Positions 12,318 to 22,722 of a stretch of DNA of 64,000 bases are shown piece by piece. The stretch covers positions 36,988,540 to 37,052,539 of the forward strand of contig NC_087063.1 of the NCBI RefSeq assembly GCF_963678635.1, written 5' to 3'. The stretch's first letter is position 1. Each line of letters begins with the position of its first letter. The translations under genes were made by a program, and so were the position numbers. The DNA is from Symsagittifera roscoffensis (taxonomy: Eukaryota; Xenacoelomorpha; Acoela; Convolutidae). Below the pieces are notes generated by a model. It had not been told where the DNA came from. It did no database searches and saw nothing but the letters and a program-made list of their open reading frames with translations.

Positions 12318-14135
12318 CTACCTGCCCTTGAATCCTCGGTACACGAGGTCAAGTGCTTCCGGAGCTGGATTAGTAAAAATAATCTCAGTGCTAGTGTCGG
12401 CGGCACCCTGAATTTCTAAAGCTATGGACTGAACAATATATGCATCGTTATTTAAGTCTCTATACTTGTCAGATATGCAATGTTTCAATTCAGAAACCAC
12501 CTGAGTTAACTACCGTTTTATCCCATAGAAGCTGCTCACAAACAGCCCATGGGACAAGCGTCAAACCGACTAGACGCTTCTGATCTAAGCTGTGGAGAAG
12601 TCGTGGCTCTAAAAGAGAAGGAAGGTGTGGAGGCGGAACTTCGCTTAAGAAGGGCATTCAAAATAAAGAGTAGAGAATCTTACTGCAAATTTTGGACAGT
12701 ATAGGCCATGCCATCAATCTTCGGTTACATCTTTTCCGCAAAGACATCTATGTTTCTCACAAGTTTTTGAGCCTAAGTAGAATCCAAATGCAATGCAGAG
12801 CTGCTGATTTGATAAATTTCATCTGGAATTATCACAAGGCATTTATCTTGGTTAGCGCTGATTTACGTCAGCAGAATCGAATTTCACGATTCTTTCAGAA
12901 TCTTCATTATCAAAAATGGGCTCTGTCTAATTTTTTGGATTTCTTTTTTCCAGAGCTATTTAACGTTTTGCTCAATCAGGCCAGGGTTTTAATGCATCAT
13001 TAGATGTTACATCCTCTTCCTCCAAAAACTTCACTTAAGCCAGCCTTCGCTCACAATGCTGATGCTAAGAAAATTTGATTAAGCTAGTAGGCGGGTGGAA
13101 GAAACACCCAAGCCCTTTTTGGCTGTCAGGAGAACAGATTGCAAAAGCTGGCTATCTTTCAATTTTATTTTTGTTACCGTACATCATGAATTTTTAAAAT
13201 TTGATCTTATTCTTCCGAAAGTTCACTTTGCAAAGAACAAGGACTTTTACGCACAAATTACAGAAGTTTTGGCATACTAAAGCTACTTTTAATGAGGTAA
13301 AAGCTATAATAAGCATCCAGCTTATCAAAAACCTCCGAAATTTTTTTGCAGCTCAGCTTTTTTTTCTTGTTTAGCAGTTGTTTGCGACAAAATTTGCCTA
13401 TAGGTTAGCCCAATATTCTAAGTTCATCTTTGGATTTGATTTTATTTTTCCTGATATTTTATTGACCTATGATTGTTTTGTACTATGTGCTGGTGTTCGA
13501 GCTTAGACAATATAATTCACTCTTTTCTAGGTTTAGGCTAGGGTCATAAGTTTCTCGATTGCCGTACGTTTTTTAGGTCTCGGAGGGAGCACTATCTCTT
13601 AGCCGTCGATTAGGTTTTTATCTTCTTTTTACCAAACGTTTGTTCTGTACTAAAGCTAACAAGCTAGCCTCTGTATTGTTTCAGCAATTAACGGTAGAGC
13701 CTCAGTGTCAGCTTGTTGTGTTCCGTGATCCGACATAATGATTGAATTTGCGTTAAAAAGTTAATTCGGTTTACTGAAGACGCAAAGAAAAGATTTGCAC
13801 AAATCAAGATGGTTAGAAAAAACGTGATTCAGCATAGTTTCTCTATCGAGTAAATTAAAGGCAAAAAAATCCAACTTAATTAAAACTGAGAGTTTCGGGT
13901 TGTCTTCACGCTTTATCAATTTTCTAAAGGAGTGTGCGTCATTTAACGCTCTTCTTTAAGTACCAAATTTGACCTGAAAACTTTGTCGATCTCCGAAACC
14001 TTGCATCGCGCGCTTTTAGACGCAATTCGTCTGAGCGTAATGCCGATGGCAAGTGGTCGCACTCTTTCGTCTACTTTTATCAGTGCGCTAAGTTTTGCTC
14101 CAGAAAAGAAGAACTAGTGGTTAGGGTATTTTACC
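12318..14135 (-). pseudogene. Decayed reverse transcriptase with zinc-knuckle/restriction-like endonuclease tail
   Basis: Pieces lie in the right order on the minus strand in different frames. At about 14135-13970 is an RT-like segment ending in VRPLAIGITLRRIASK, the form seen in many invertebrate RT proteins. At about 12745-12690 is a zinc-knuckle-like CEKHRCLCGKDVTED with WHGLYC after an in-frame stop. At 12612-12510 is a segment with GLTLVPWAVCEQLLWD, and at 12500-12322 one with AYIVQSIALEIQG. Relatives carry a Pro-Asp pair just before GLTLVPW that belongs to a PD-type nuclease site; here it reads Leu-Val. Frames are offset by small indels, one being 13 bp at about 12507. This is a dead non-LTR-type fragment, not a host gene. 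Confidence 0.6.
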
Positions 14136-14779
14136 TTGTCATTTGGGAGCTTAGTAAGCGACTTCAAAAAATTTAGCCCCGCACAGTTAATTGATTTTTT
14201 TGTAAAGCCTTCAAAAACTCGGGAAAAAAGCTCGTCGGGATCGGCTCTGGAACTGTTTGAAAAAATATATTTGCTCTGTAAACCTCGAACTCAATTACGG
14301 AAACAGCATTATAGTATTAGGTTTTTTTTGGGTGCTAAGATACCATTCTCGTATAATTAGGAATCAAAAAAATAATTTTGTTTTTTGAAGTGGCCAGCTT
14401 CATTGCTCCCTGTGTGTTTCCCTTGTCAAGCTTGCTGCTGATTAGCTTTTTTCTCTGGTCGAGATCTGTCTAAGGAGGCTTGACCATTGGGGAAGGGGTT
14501 TAGGCAGTCGAACATTATTGTTTTTTATTTTGTTTTAAATATAGAACTTATAGCTGTCGCTTGTTTACGAGCACTTTTTTTGTTTGTTCGAAAAAAAAGA
14601 CAGCAGAATACCAGCCAAAAGTATCATCTTCAACATTTCAGAAATTATCAATCATTTCATCCAAAAACAACGTCTGCCAAGGGATCATGCGAGCCCTTAG
14701 GTACACTTTTGAGTACTCGAACAAAAGAAATGACTGTACTCACATACTAATTTAGGACTAGGTGCTTCGAATTTTTGAC
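14136..14779. other. Spacer with no supported gene
   Basis: Two overlapping short plus-strand frames at 14487-14755 have no domain and no homologous neighbour. I see no repeat copy here except the first faint traces of the ~160 bp repeat near its right end. Confidence 0.4.
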
Positions 14780-16060
14780 AACTCATGAAAAACCGCATAC
14801 CTTGGAAACCACATATGCAGACTTTAGTATACTCTGACAGCACCCAATTACATGGCTGGTAACTTGATATTTAAAAAAAATGTAATTCCTATTTTTCGTC
14901 ATCATGGAGGCAAAATTTAAAACTCCTGGAAGTACCCATGCAGCACTCAACTACAGGGTAAAGAATTTCAAATTTTGAAAAAAAAAATTAATTTAAGTTT
15001 TCTGAAAACTTTTTGAAAAATCACAAAAAAATCATATCTCCAAAACTACAAAAAATTGAGCATTAAAAATTGGAGGCAAGGATCGCAACCACCTGAGACT
15101 ACTCTGGTAGCCCCCAAATACAGTTTCAAATTTTGAAGAAAAAAATCGTTAAGTTCTCTGAAAATTTTTTAAAAATCAGAAAAAACGTCAAATCTCGAAA
15201 ATTATCTGGAGTCAGTACAATTGAGCAGTCGCATTTGGACACAAGATTTGCAACTCCTGAGATTAACTTCATATTTTGTGAAATTTTTCATTCGATTTTT
15301 TAATTCAAATTTTCAAAAAACCATAAAAACCATTATGTATTAAGAAACGTCACATCTGGGAAACTGAAAGCAATCGAGCAGTCGCATTTGGACGCAAGAT
15401 TTGCAACTCCTGAGAGTACTTTACAGTACCCAACTACAATGTTGGGAAATTCAAATTTTGAGAAACTTCACTATAAGGTTTGTAAGAGGTAGTTTTTTTG
15501 AAAACCAGAAAAAATCACATATCGAAAACTACCAAAATTTGAGCAATCTTCTTTGATGGCAATATTCGCACTCTTTGAAAGAGCACAACTGCAGGGTTGG
15601 GAATTTCACTTAACCAAATTATTTTGTAATTTGAGTTTTCCGAAAATTTCAAAAAATCACAAAAATCGTCGTATCTCTTATACAAAAATGATTTGGACAT
15701 TCTTAATTGGAGGTCAAATTTGCAACCCCTGAGATAACTCTGACATCAAACCCCCCCCCCCCACCAACTACAGGTTAGGAAGTTGGAACTTTCAAAAAAA
15801 AATTTAATTAATTTTCATGAAAAATTTTTTGAAAAAATCACAAAGAAGGTCATATCTCGAAAATTGCAAGATTTTGAGCAGTCCTATTTGGAGGCAAAAT
15901 TCGCAGTTCTTTTGGGAGATAAAATTCCTAACTCCTGAGAGTACCCAGACAGAGCCTCACAACACGTCATATCTCGAAAACTACAAGGATTTGAGAAGTG
16001 AGAATTTGAGGCAAGATTCGCAACCCCTCAGAGCACCCTGGGGGTTACAACACATGCAAA
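14780..16060 (+). repeat. Second array of the diverged ~160 bp repeat
   Basis: The same family as 9481-10160. The atatctcgaaaact-like landmark falls near 14797, 15028, 15187, 15346, 15508, 15668, 15848 and 15966, so the period is about 159-162 bp for most of the array, with one longer and one shorter step at the end. Each unit also carries a gagcagtc block, a ggcaagatt block and a ctgagagtac block. A run of about 13 C lies near 15750-15765. Small open frames inside the array are repeat-derived. Confidence 0.85.
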
Positions 16061-17317
16061 AATAATACGTTGAAAAAGCTTAAACATGGCGAGATAGAGA
16101 ATATATAATAGATAGATAATAGATGAAAGTTAAAAAATTAGGCGGCAGGTAGACAGACAATCAAATCGCAGGTATACAGACAGACAGACTTAGTTTGGCC
16201 TAAAAAAAAATTACTGAAAAATTAATGACTTTGCGGAAAACTAATTGAAAAATTTTCTAAGCATTGCAATATATGATATAGCTTAAACATGATAAAATTC
16301 TTTCGTTTAACATGCAAAATTATTAAGCTTAAACATGGAAGATAGCTATCACTAGCATTTAATAATAGTTTAGATTAGATAAAATCATTACCCATCGAAG
16401 CATTATTGACAGATTTCACATTAAAAAAAATAGTACACTTTGAAACCATTGGATCTTTTTAGAGACGCACAAAGTTACTTTTATACAATTGATACGATAT
16501 CAATTGAAGCAACAATCCCATCTAACCAAATTTAAAATTCCTGAAGGTCTTACTTAAGCGTTGTTTGCTTGTATACGCCTTGTTGTTTTTCCTAATGTTG
16601 ACGGTGCGGCGTAAGGGTTCAAAAAGAAATTTGAATAGACACATGGGGACTGAATTGACTCATAATCACAGGGTTGGAATTATATAAATGGAATTTGGAA
16701 ATTGAAAAAATATCTTATTAGAACAAAAAGTTATAAAATCTATAACGCTTGCAGATAAAGAACAATCTCACCCGAGCTCAGAAAGTGCAGTGGCGCACCA
16801 CCAGACTACCCAGGCCAAGATTTCTTTTCCCCAGGTAGAGACCTACTGGATAAACCTGTCTCCAAAAACCCTCAAAAGCTGCTCAAAAAACAGGTGCAAA
16901 CATCAACCATATCGCTTCTCTTTGAAAAATTTATCACAATAATTAGGCTAAAAGACTAGGTCTTAGGCTATGTTGTTTTTTATGCAATTACTGATGAATA
17001 ATTTTGATTTCCAATAAATCAAAGGTCATTTTTTATCATTGTCAGCGAAGTTACTTCCTTAGTCCTTCATCATTTCAAGAAGTCAAAAACCATTGAAACT
17101 AGCAAAAATTCAAGTATAATTTAAATAAAATTGAAAAAAAAATTGTTGGGAATGAGCCAATCAGATTGAACTTGCAAGCAAAAATCAGGAATTGAAAAAT
17201 TTTTTCGAAAAAATTGATCTGATAGCAGGCTAAAGGTCTATCAAATACTTAGACTAAGCTGCAAAGTCGCTCCCTAGGCTCTATAAAAACTTTCCTATCA
17301 TTCATAGCGCCGGGTAC
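16061..17317. other. Spacer with GATA/GACA microsatellite and an interspersed repeat
   Basis: A tract of tagatagata changing into agacagacagac lies at about 16095-16195. About 17215-17308 repeats the segment at 11800-11915. No gene is visible. The right end abuts the trinucleotide tail of LINE-A. Confidence 0.5.
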
Positions 17318-17319
17318 AC

Positions 17320-17335
17320 TACTACTACTAAAAGA
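17320..17335 (-). repeat. Trinucleotide 3' tail of LINE-A
   Basis: On the minus strand an aataaattctttt block is followed by four TAG-type units. LINE-D ends the same way with a cttttac tract of TAC-type units at about 33681-33713. CR1-like LINEs commonly end in short tandem units rather than poly(A). Confidence 0.75.
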
Positions 17336-17400
17336 ATTTATTCCCTTTAAAATATAAAGGCATCAAACAAAGGAAACGGTATGATTATGTACACAAGACA

Positions 17401-18684
17401 TCACGAACGGAAATTTATGCAATGGCAACAAAGTAGCATTGAACAAGAGTTGTTTAAGTTGAACATATCAATTCTATTTTTCAGATAGATTTTCAATTTT
17501 GCTTTGAAAATTTCAGGCGATGAGAAAATGTCGGCTATGTTTTTTGCTGAAATCATGTTGGCATACCGACAGACGCGATAGAAGAAAAATTGCTCTGTAA
17601 AGAAGAGTCGACAATTCTGGGTTGTTGAAAGCTTAGGGCGTGAGCTATTGCGAATGTCTTTGGCTGCAAAGGTAAAATTTATGTATCTGTAAAGGTCGAA
17701 ATCAAATTGATCAGTCAGGACTCGATTAAGAAAACACATATCATGTAAAACTATAGTGAAGGAAATTGGCAAGGAATTCGTTTTTCTAAGTTGTTCTGTA
17801 TAGTCGTTCACTCCCGTTACCCATTTCAAACATTTTCTGTTAAATAATTCTAGTTTGCGGCGATATGTTAAAGATGGAAACCAGACCTGACTACCGTATA
17901 ATAAAATACTCATAATACATAGCTGGTAAAATTTGAATTTGGTTCTCATGGATACTCCATAAGGGATTGAACGTTTTAAGAAATGGAAAGCTTTGTTAAC
18001 TGCGACCAGTTTGGTTTTAATGTGGATATCCCACTTTAAATCACTAGATATCGTTACTCCGAGATCTTTGATAGATGAAACTGACGGAATTAGGTAATCA
18101 TTAAGGCAAAGAGTAGATTTGGGGGAAGTTGAGTTAAAACAAATAACTTTGCATTTATCAGAATTAAATGTCATTTCGTTTTCAAGCGTCCAATTGATAA
18201 ATAGATCGATGTCTATTTGAACTAAGGAAAAGTCATATTTTGAATAGAGTTTGCTTTCATCAGCAAACAGAAAGCAATTAGAGGTTTTCAAGACAGCTGG
18301 CATGTCATTAATGAAGAGTATAAATAGCAAAGGGCCGAGTACACTTCCTTGCGGAACACCACTTGTTACATGGCCTTTTGGAGATGCTTCATTGTTAATT
18401 AAGACAATTTGCGTGCGGTTTGTGAGATAGGAAGCAAAAAGTTCAAGAAAGCTAATGTCAAAGCCAAAATTACCAAGTTTCGAAATAAGTATATGAGGAA
18501 CTTGATCAAAAGCCTTGCGAAAATCGAAGTACACAGAAAGACATTCGTTTTTTGCCTCGACGTCGTTATAAATCTGATTTAGGTATTCAAGAAGCTGAGT
18601 AACAGTCGATCGCTCGGTCATAAAACCATGTTGAGCAGGTGTAACTTTAGCCCGAATTTTAGGATAAATGAAATCGAAGATCAT
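17401..18684 (-). pseudogene. LINE-A ORF2, RT core and C-terminal domain
   Basis: A 427-codon frame carries RT palm motifs in order: FDFRKAFDQVPH near residue 53, SGVPQGSVLGPLLF near 108, FLFADE near 138 and a DLGVTISSDLKWDIH block near 208. The catalytic box is normally F/Y-A-D-D; here residue 143 is Glu (codon GAA, 18258-18256), so the polymerase is probably inactive even though the frame is open. The C-terminal part ends with the lineage-specific FNLNNSCS block. The frame lacks its own start because of the upstream indel. Confidence 0.88.
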
Positions 18685-19678
18685 TCTCCAGAATAATCAA
18701 TAATTGAGGCAATATGCTAATCGGGCGATAATTTTCAACATTTTCGGGATTACTAGATTTAAGAATTGGCGTAATAAACGCACATTTCCAAAGTTCTGGC
18801 CACGTTTTAGTTTCCAAAACCTTGACAAAGACCTGCACGACTAGAGGAGATAATAATTCACTACAGCAGTTAAGAATAAAGGTTGGGAGGCGGTCGTTGG
18901 TAAAACAAGAAGTTTTAGCTAATTCGAAAGCCTTCTCGACCTTTTTAAGGTTGACATGGAGATCGGATAGAAAAATGGTGGGTTTTTTGGGTTGTAGGAT
19001 TTGAATTTCGTGCTTTTCTAGAAACACTGAACAGAAGTAATCGTTCAAAAGAATGGCTATTTCAATAGAAGTGGATGCTTTTCTATTCATCCAGTGCATT
19101 TGGTTTGGTAGTTTCCTTTTGGTAAAAGATCGAAGGTATTTAAAGCAATCACGAGTAGAATTTGGTCTTAAAGATTCAAGGAGACAAGTTTTATCCAACT
19201 CGATTGAATTGTTAAGGTCTTGTTGGATCGAAGCTAAATGATTTGTGTTGGCTGTCCGTTTAGATATGGAATGGTGCTTATTCAGTAAATGAACTGTATG
19301 CGACGAATAATAATAGGTAAGTTGCTGGCGTCTTTTAGTTTTATGTGCGCATGATAAAAGAATTGCATGATTGATCTGAGCGTACCAGCTATCTACATAA
19401 TCATTAGTGGTGGATATGGAATAACATGAGTTTTGTTCCACAATGAGTTTGGTAAAGCAAGGGCTGATGTTACTATTGAAGATCGAATGAGAGAAAGATG
19501 ATTTAGATAGAGAGGATTTCATAAAATTCCCAATCACAGTAGGCGCTGCTTCAGGAATGGTAAAAAAAGCAAATAAAGGAAAATGGTCTGAGTAAAGCAC
19601 TTCATTAACAAATGCAGTGAACAATTCTGTGTACACAGTCAGCATTCCCAACTTGTATCGCGAGGGAAATTTATCCAA
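18659..19678 (-). pseudogene. LINE-A ORF2, upstream part (end of endonuclease to RT start)
   Basis: The frame opens near the truncation point, so its first Met is not a real start. It holds the last APE-endonuclease motif (SDHFPLF), then the linker between nuclease and RT, then the RT motif PILKSSNPENVENYRPISI. The expected continuation of the RT lies in another frame beginning at 18684, so one small indel at about 18670-18685 separates the two. The linker contains the HTVHLLNKHH region seen in diverged form in LINE-D (HTMHLMNLRA). Confidence 0.85.
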
Positions 19679-19690
19679 AAAAAATCACCT

Positions 19691-20479
19691 GCCCCGGTTT
19701 TCTCAGTTTATGCGGCCAAGTCTTGACATAGAAAACTCTCAATGGTAGGCCCAGCGGCACCCTCAAGGTGAGTCCATAGATAAAAAACAACAAGATGAGG
19801 CTAATTTAGACATCAAAGCAAAGGGTCCATGAGCGTCCAGAATTAACAAGACTTATTTTGATGTTAAACGATTCAATCCGTTGCAAGGAGTTGTTCTAAA
19901 GTTTTTAAAGATTTCAATAGTCGTCATGAAAATCTTAAAAATATTGAATCATGAATTTTGTATGCAGTGGTGGAGCGGACCTTCTGCAACCAAAATCATA
20001 GAAAAATTGCCCCTAAGAAAGGCTAAGAAGGGACTCAAATCCAGATGATATCACCTCCATCAGAATCAAAATAAGCTTTGGAAATTCAATAACTAAACGT
20101 AGAAGTTTATGTATCAGAGGATCGAAGTCCCTTAATTTACAATTGAGTAAAACTGAAGAAGTACAATTGAGTCATCAAAAAGAACAGTGGTTGAAGAAAG
20201 GAGGCTGTGATGACGCAGGGTATCCCCACTTCAAACAATCATTTGTTTGAAATACACAATACCTTCAATTCAACTTCCTGCATCGTCCGAAATATCAACC
20301 TTCTTTGCTTGAATTTGTTTTAATTGCGTTTAAGCACATCTCTTTTTTTGCAGATGTATTTTTAGTATATTTACTCACAACAATGACGAAAATTTCATCT
20401 TACTGTAGCTTATTTATCATTTATGGTTACCCACTGATTATTGTTTATTATAGGTTTACATGTATCGTGACCTTCTGAC
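19691..20479. other. Spacer with no supported gene
   Basis: The left part is the 5' flank of LINE-A. I see no domain, repeat copy or structured RNA here. Confidence 0.4.
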
Positions 20480-20910
20480 TATCACTTCAAACCCACAAAG
20501 GCCAAGTTACCGTTAGTATCAAACGCTTCTATATTAAACTGCAACTTTGGATACAGTTTGTTAGCAGAGTCGAGGACTACCTCAGGATTGTCTTTAACAG
20601 ATCTAACTTAGCTGCAGTCTGTTTCAATTTGCTATCAAGCGAAGTTGAGCTCGTTAGCTAGAGAAGAAATAATTATGCTTTTTGTGGCAGCTGCAAGCTT
20701 CACCGACTTTTCGAATATGTTGTTCAACAAGTTTTCCTTGATTGACATAGCCTTGGAGAAGACAATAGTAGAGAGTGCACCTGCTTCACAGTTGTAATTG
20801 TTGAGATTGTTGGTCTATTGAATCTTTTTCTGTTGTGTCCAGTGGGCTTCTCTGGTTTCAGGCTGCCATCTTGACTGCCTTTGTGTTCCTCAATTGTTTG
20901 AATCACGACA
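20480..20910 (-). pseudogene. Possible fragment of a Penelope-like reverse transcriptase region
   Basis: On the minus strand a short frame at about 20590-20480 reads LYPKLQFNIEAFDTNGNL followed by AFVGL. This resembles the block that follows the catalytic site in Penelope-like RTs, where a variant of LPFLD is usual. A further short coding-looking piece (KAMSIKENLLNNIFEKSV) lies upstream at about 20760-20690 in a different frame. Stops separate the pieces. The assignment is tentative; no catalytic motif is visible. Confidence 0.22.
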
Positions 20911-21148
20911 AAAGGTTTGTCAACTTTGCTGTTTTTTGAAATTTAAGGTATTTGAGTTTAAGTCCGGAATAGTCTTCTAATAGAGTAATTTTGGATAGGG
21001 CATATCGTTTGGATGGGACATATCGTCTGTTGGTCACGCTATCCGTTTCGGCGGGATAGGTTTGTGCAGCTCCTTAGTCCAATACCAATACTTTTCTTAC
21101 TTTTATATCTTATATTTACTCTTCTCAATAGATCTAAAGATATGTTAA

Positions 21149-22678
21149 TTTATTGGTTCTCAAGTGTCCAGCGTCTACGTCGCGGAACCACCAGAGACCT
21201 CCCCAAGATTTCTCGGCCAATGGGACACAATCTATCTTCTATCTCTCTCTGTCGTGTTTTTGGTTTGGGAGCAGCACATGCCGGCCGCTCTCCTCCATAA
21301 CCTACTACTTAGAGCCGGCGTCGAAAGAAACCCTGGGCCTAAATGGCCATGCGGAGTCTGCACGGAGAACGTAGCCTGGAACTGCTACTCAGTCCTCTGC
21401 AACAAGTGCAAGCACTGGATACATTTCAAATGCTCAGGCCTGAAGAGCGTTAAAGTCTACGACGAAGATTACCGATGCAGAATCTGCACCACACCTCAAC
21501 CACATCCAGACCCACCATCAGCAAACAGCGTCTCCAGTAAAGAAGAACACCCGGATGACCTCAACATTCTCCAACTGAATTGCAATGGCCTCAGAGGGAA
21601 AATCGACGAGATCCTCCACCACATGAACGCGAAAAAAGTCTCCATAGCAGCACTTCAAGAAACAAAACTCCCCAAGAACAGCAAACTCTCTACACCTGGT
21701 TGGGCCTGTGTCCGCACGGACAGGCCGAAAGGCAAAGGAGGAGGCATCGCACTCCTAGTGAAGAAGAATGTGAAGTTCACAGTTGTCACGCTTCTGACTG
21801 CGCCAATTGACGACATCATCGAGCAACAAGCTATTGCCGTCAAACTCGGCAACAAGGACCTGACGATTGTCAACTGCTACATACCACCTCAATCGTCTTG
21901 TACCACCAGGTACAAAGCGTCGTTTCAGCACCTGACTCCTCTCCAGAGCACTCTGCTTCTCGGAGACATAAATGCCCACATTGAGCTTTGGGACACTAGA
22001 GGAACCACAGACACACGCGGCGATGAAATTGCAGAAGAAATCACCGACTTCGACTGGGTCATACTGAACGAAGATGTCCCTACCCGCTCTCCGGCTAATG
22101 TTCCGCAAACTTCTCCTGACATCTCTTTGGCTACAAGCGACATCGCCACCATAGCCGAGTGGAACGTCACGACAGGGCTGACCAGCGACCACCTCCCGAT
22201 CTGCATTAGTCTTCCGCTTGATGACCACAAGACCGTCGACAACCCGAGAAGATGTTTCACCAACTTCAAGAAAGCAGACTGGCAGAACTTCACCAAAGAG
22301 TGTGAAGAGGAGTTCACCAAACTGCAGCCACCACGAGATGCCATCAGCAGCGAGAAGAAATTCAGGCACATCGTGAACAAGGCTTCCGAACACCACATTA
22401 CTCGCGGCAGAGTGAAACACTTCGAGCCGAAACGCCTCCCGACTGAGGCCGTCGAAGCTGCTAACCTGCGCGACAGACTCCGCACAGAGAACCTCGCTGA
22501 CCCTCGCATTGCGGATATGAATGCCAAGATCACCAAAGTTGTCAACGACGACAAGCAGAAAAGGTGGAGAGAGAAAGTAAGTGGCATCTCCATCCGCAAG
22601 AAGCCGCCGCAAATGTGGAAGTTTGTCAAGCAAATCAGAGGACAAGCTTCTACTCGTGACAACCAAGGTATCAACTTC
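21149..22678 (+). pseudogene. LINE-B ORF2 N-terminal part: leader, 2A-like, PHD, endonuclease
   Basis: The frame opens after a TAA at 21146 and first meets ATG at 21278 (MPAALLHNLLLRAG), which I take as the likely start because the 2A-like motif GVERNPGP (21317-21340) follows within 13 codons. Upstream in the same frame is a hydrophobic stretch (LLSLSVVFLVW). The PHD finger has the C4HC3 pattern: CGVC, LCNKC, an H in HWIHFKC, then CRIC. The APE endonuclease shows LQLNCNGLRGK, LQETKL, GDINAH and TSDHLPI in order, so its acidic and His/Asn catalytic positions look kept. The frame ends at a stop at 22679, after KQIRGQAS. Confidence 0.85.
21317..21340 (+). other. 2A-like ribosome-skipping motif
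   Basis: The codons read GVERNPGP, matching the 2A signature [D/G][V/I]ExNPGP with Gly at the first position. It is preceded by a leucine-rich leader (ALLHNLLLRA), the usual context for 2A. In known APE-type LINEs with 2A at the start of ORF2 the ribosome releases the short leader at the final Gly-Pro and continues. Here the released downstream product would begin PKWPCGVC, directly at the PHD finger. Activity is inferred only from the motif. Confidence 0.75.
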
Positions 22679-22722
22679 TAAGGCAAACCCTAAACTGACC
22701 CGAACAAGCTCAGCAACATGTT

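Larger units (their letters stand above)
17318..19690 (-). mobile_element. LINE-A: 5'-truncated CR1/Rex1-like non-LTR retrotransposon
   Basis: The element runs right to left. Its 5' end falls inside the endonuclease domain, of which only the final YSDHFPLF motif remains, as expected for target-primed insertion that stopped early. The RT follows in two frames, then the C-terminal region, a short 3' UTR and a (TAG)n tail at about 17335-17320. The RT and the FNLNNSCS C-terminal block match LINE-D (FNLNISCN), so they are one lineage. Long uninterrupted frames suggest it is the youngest CR1-like copy here. Confidence 0.88.

Noticed and set aside
12318-12500. Possible host exon with CAG|GTAG donor
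   Set aside because: The residues fit the C-terminal part of the RT/endonuclease fossil and lie next to its other pieces.
12501-12513. A 13-nt GT...AG segment on the minus strand that looks like an ultra-short intron between two coding pieces
   Set aside because: Comparison with the RT/endonuclease group explains both pieces as one decayed protein; a 13-nt intron is shorter than known spliceosomal introns, so a simple indel is the better reading.
15750-15765. Poly-C run considered as a structured or telomeric motif
   Set aside because: A single homopolymer inside the ~160 bp array without repeats of a telomeric unit.
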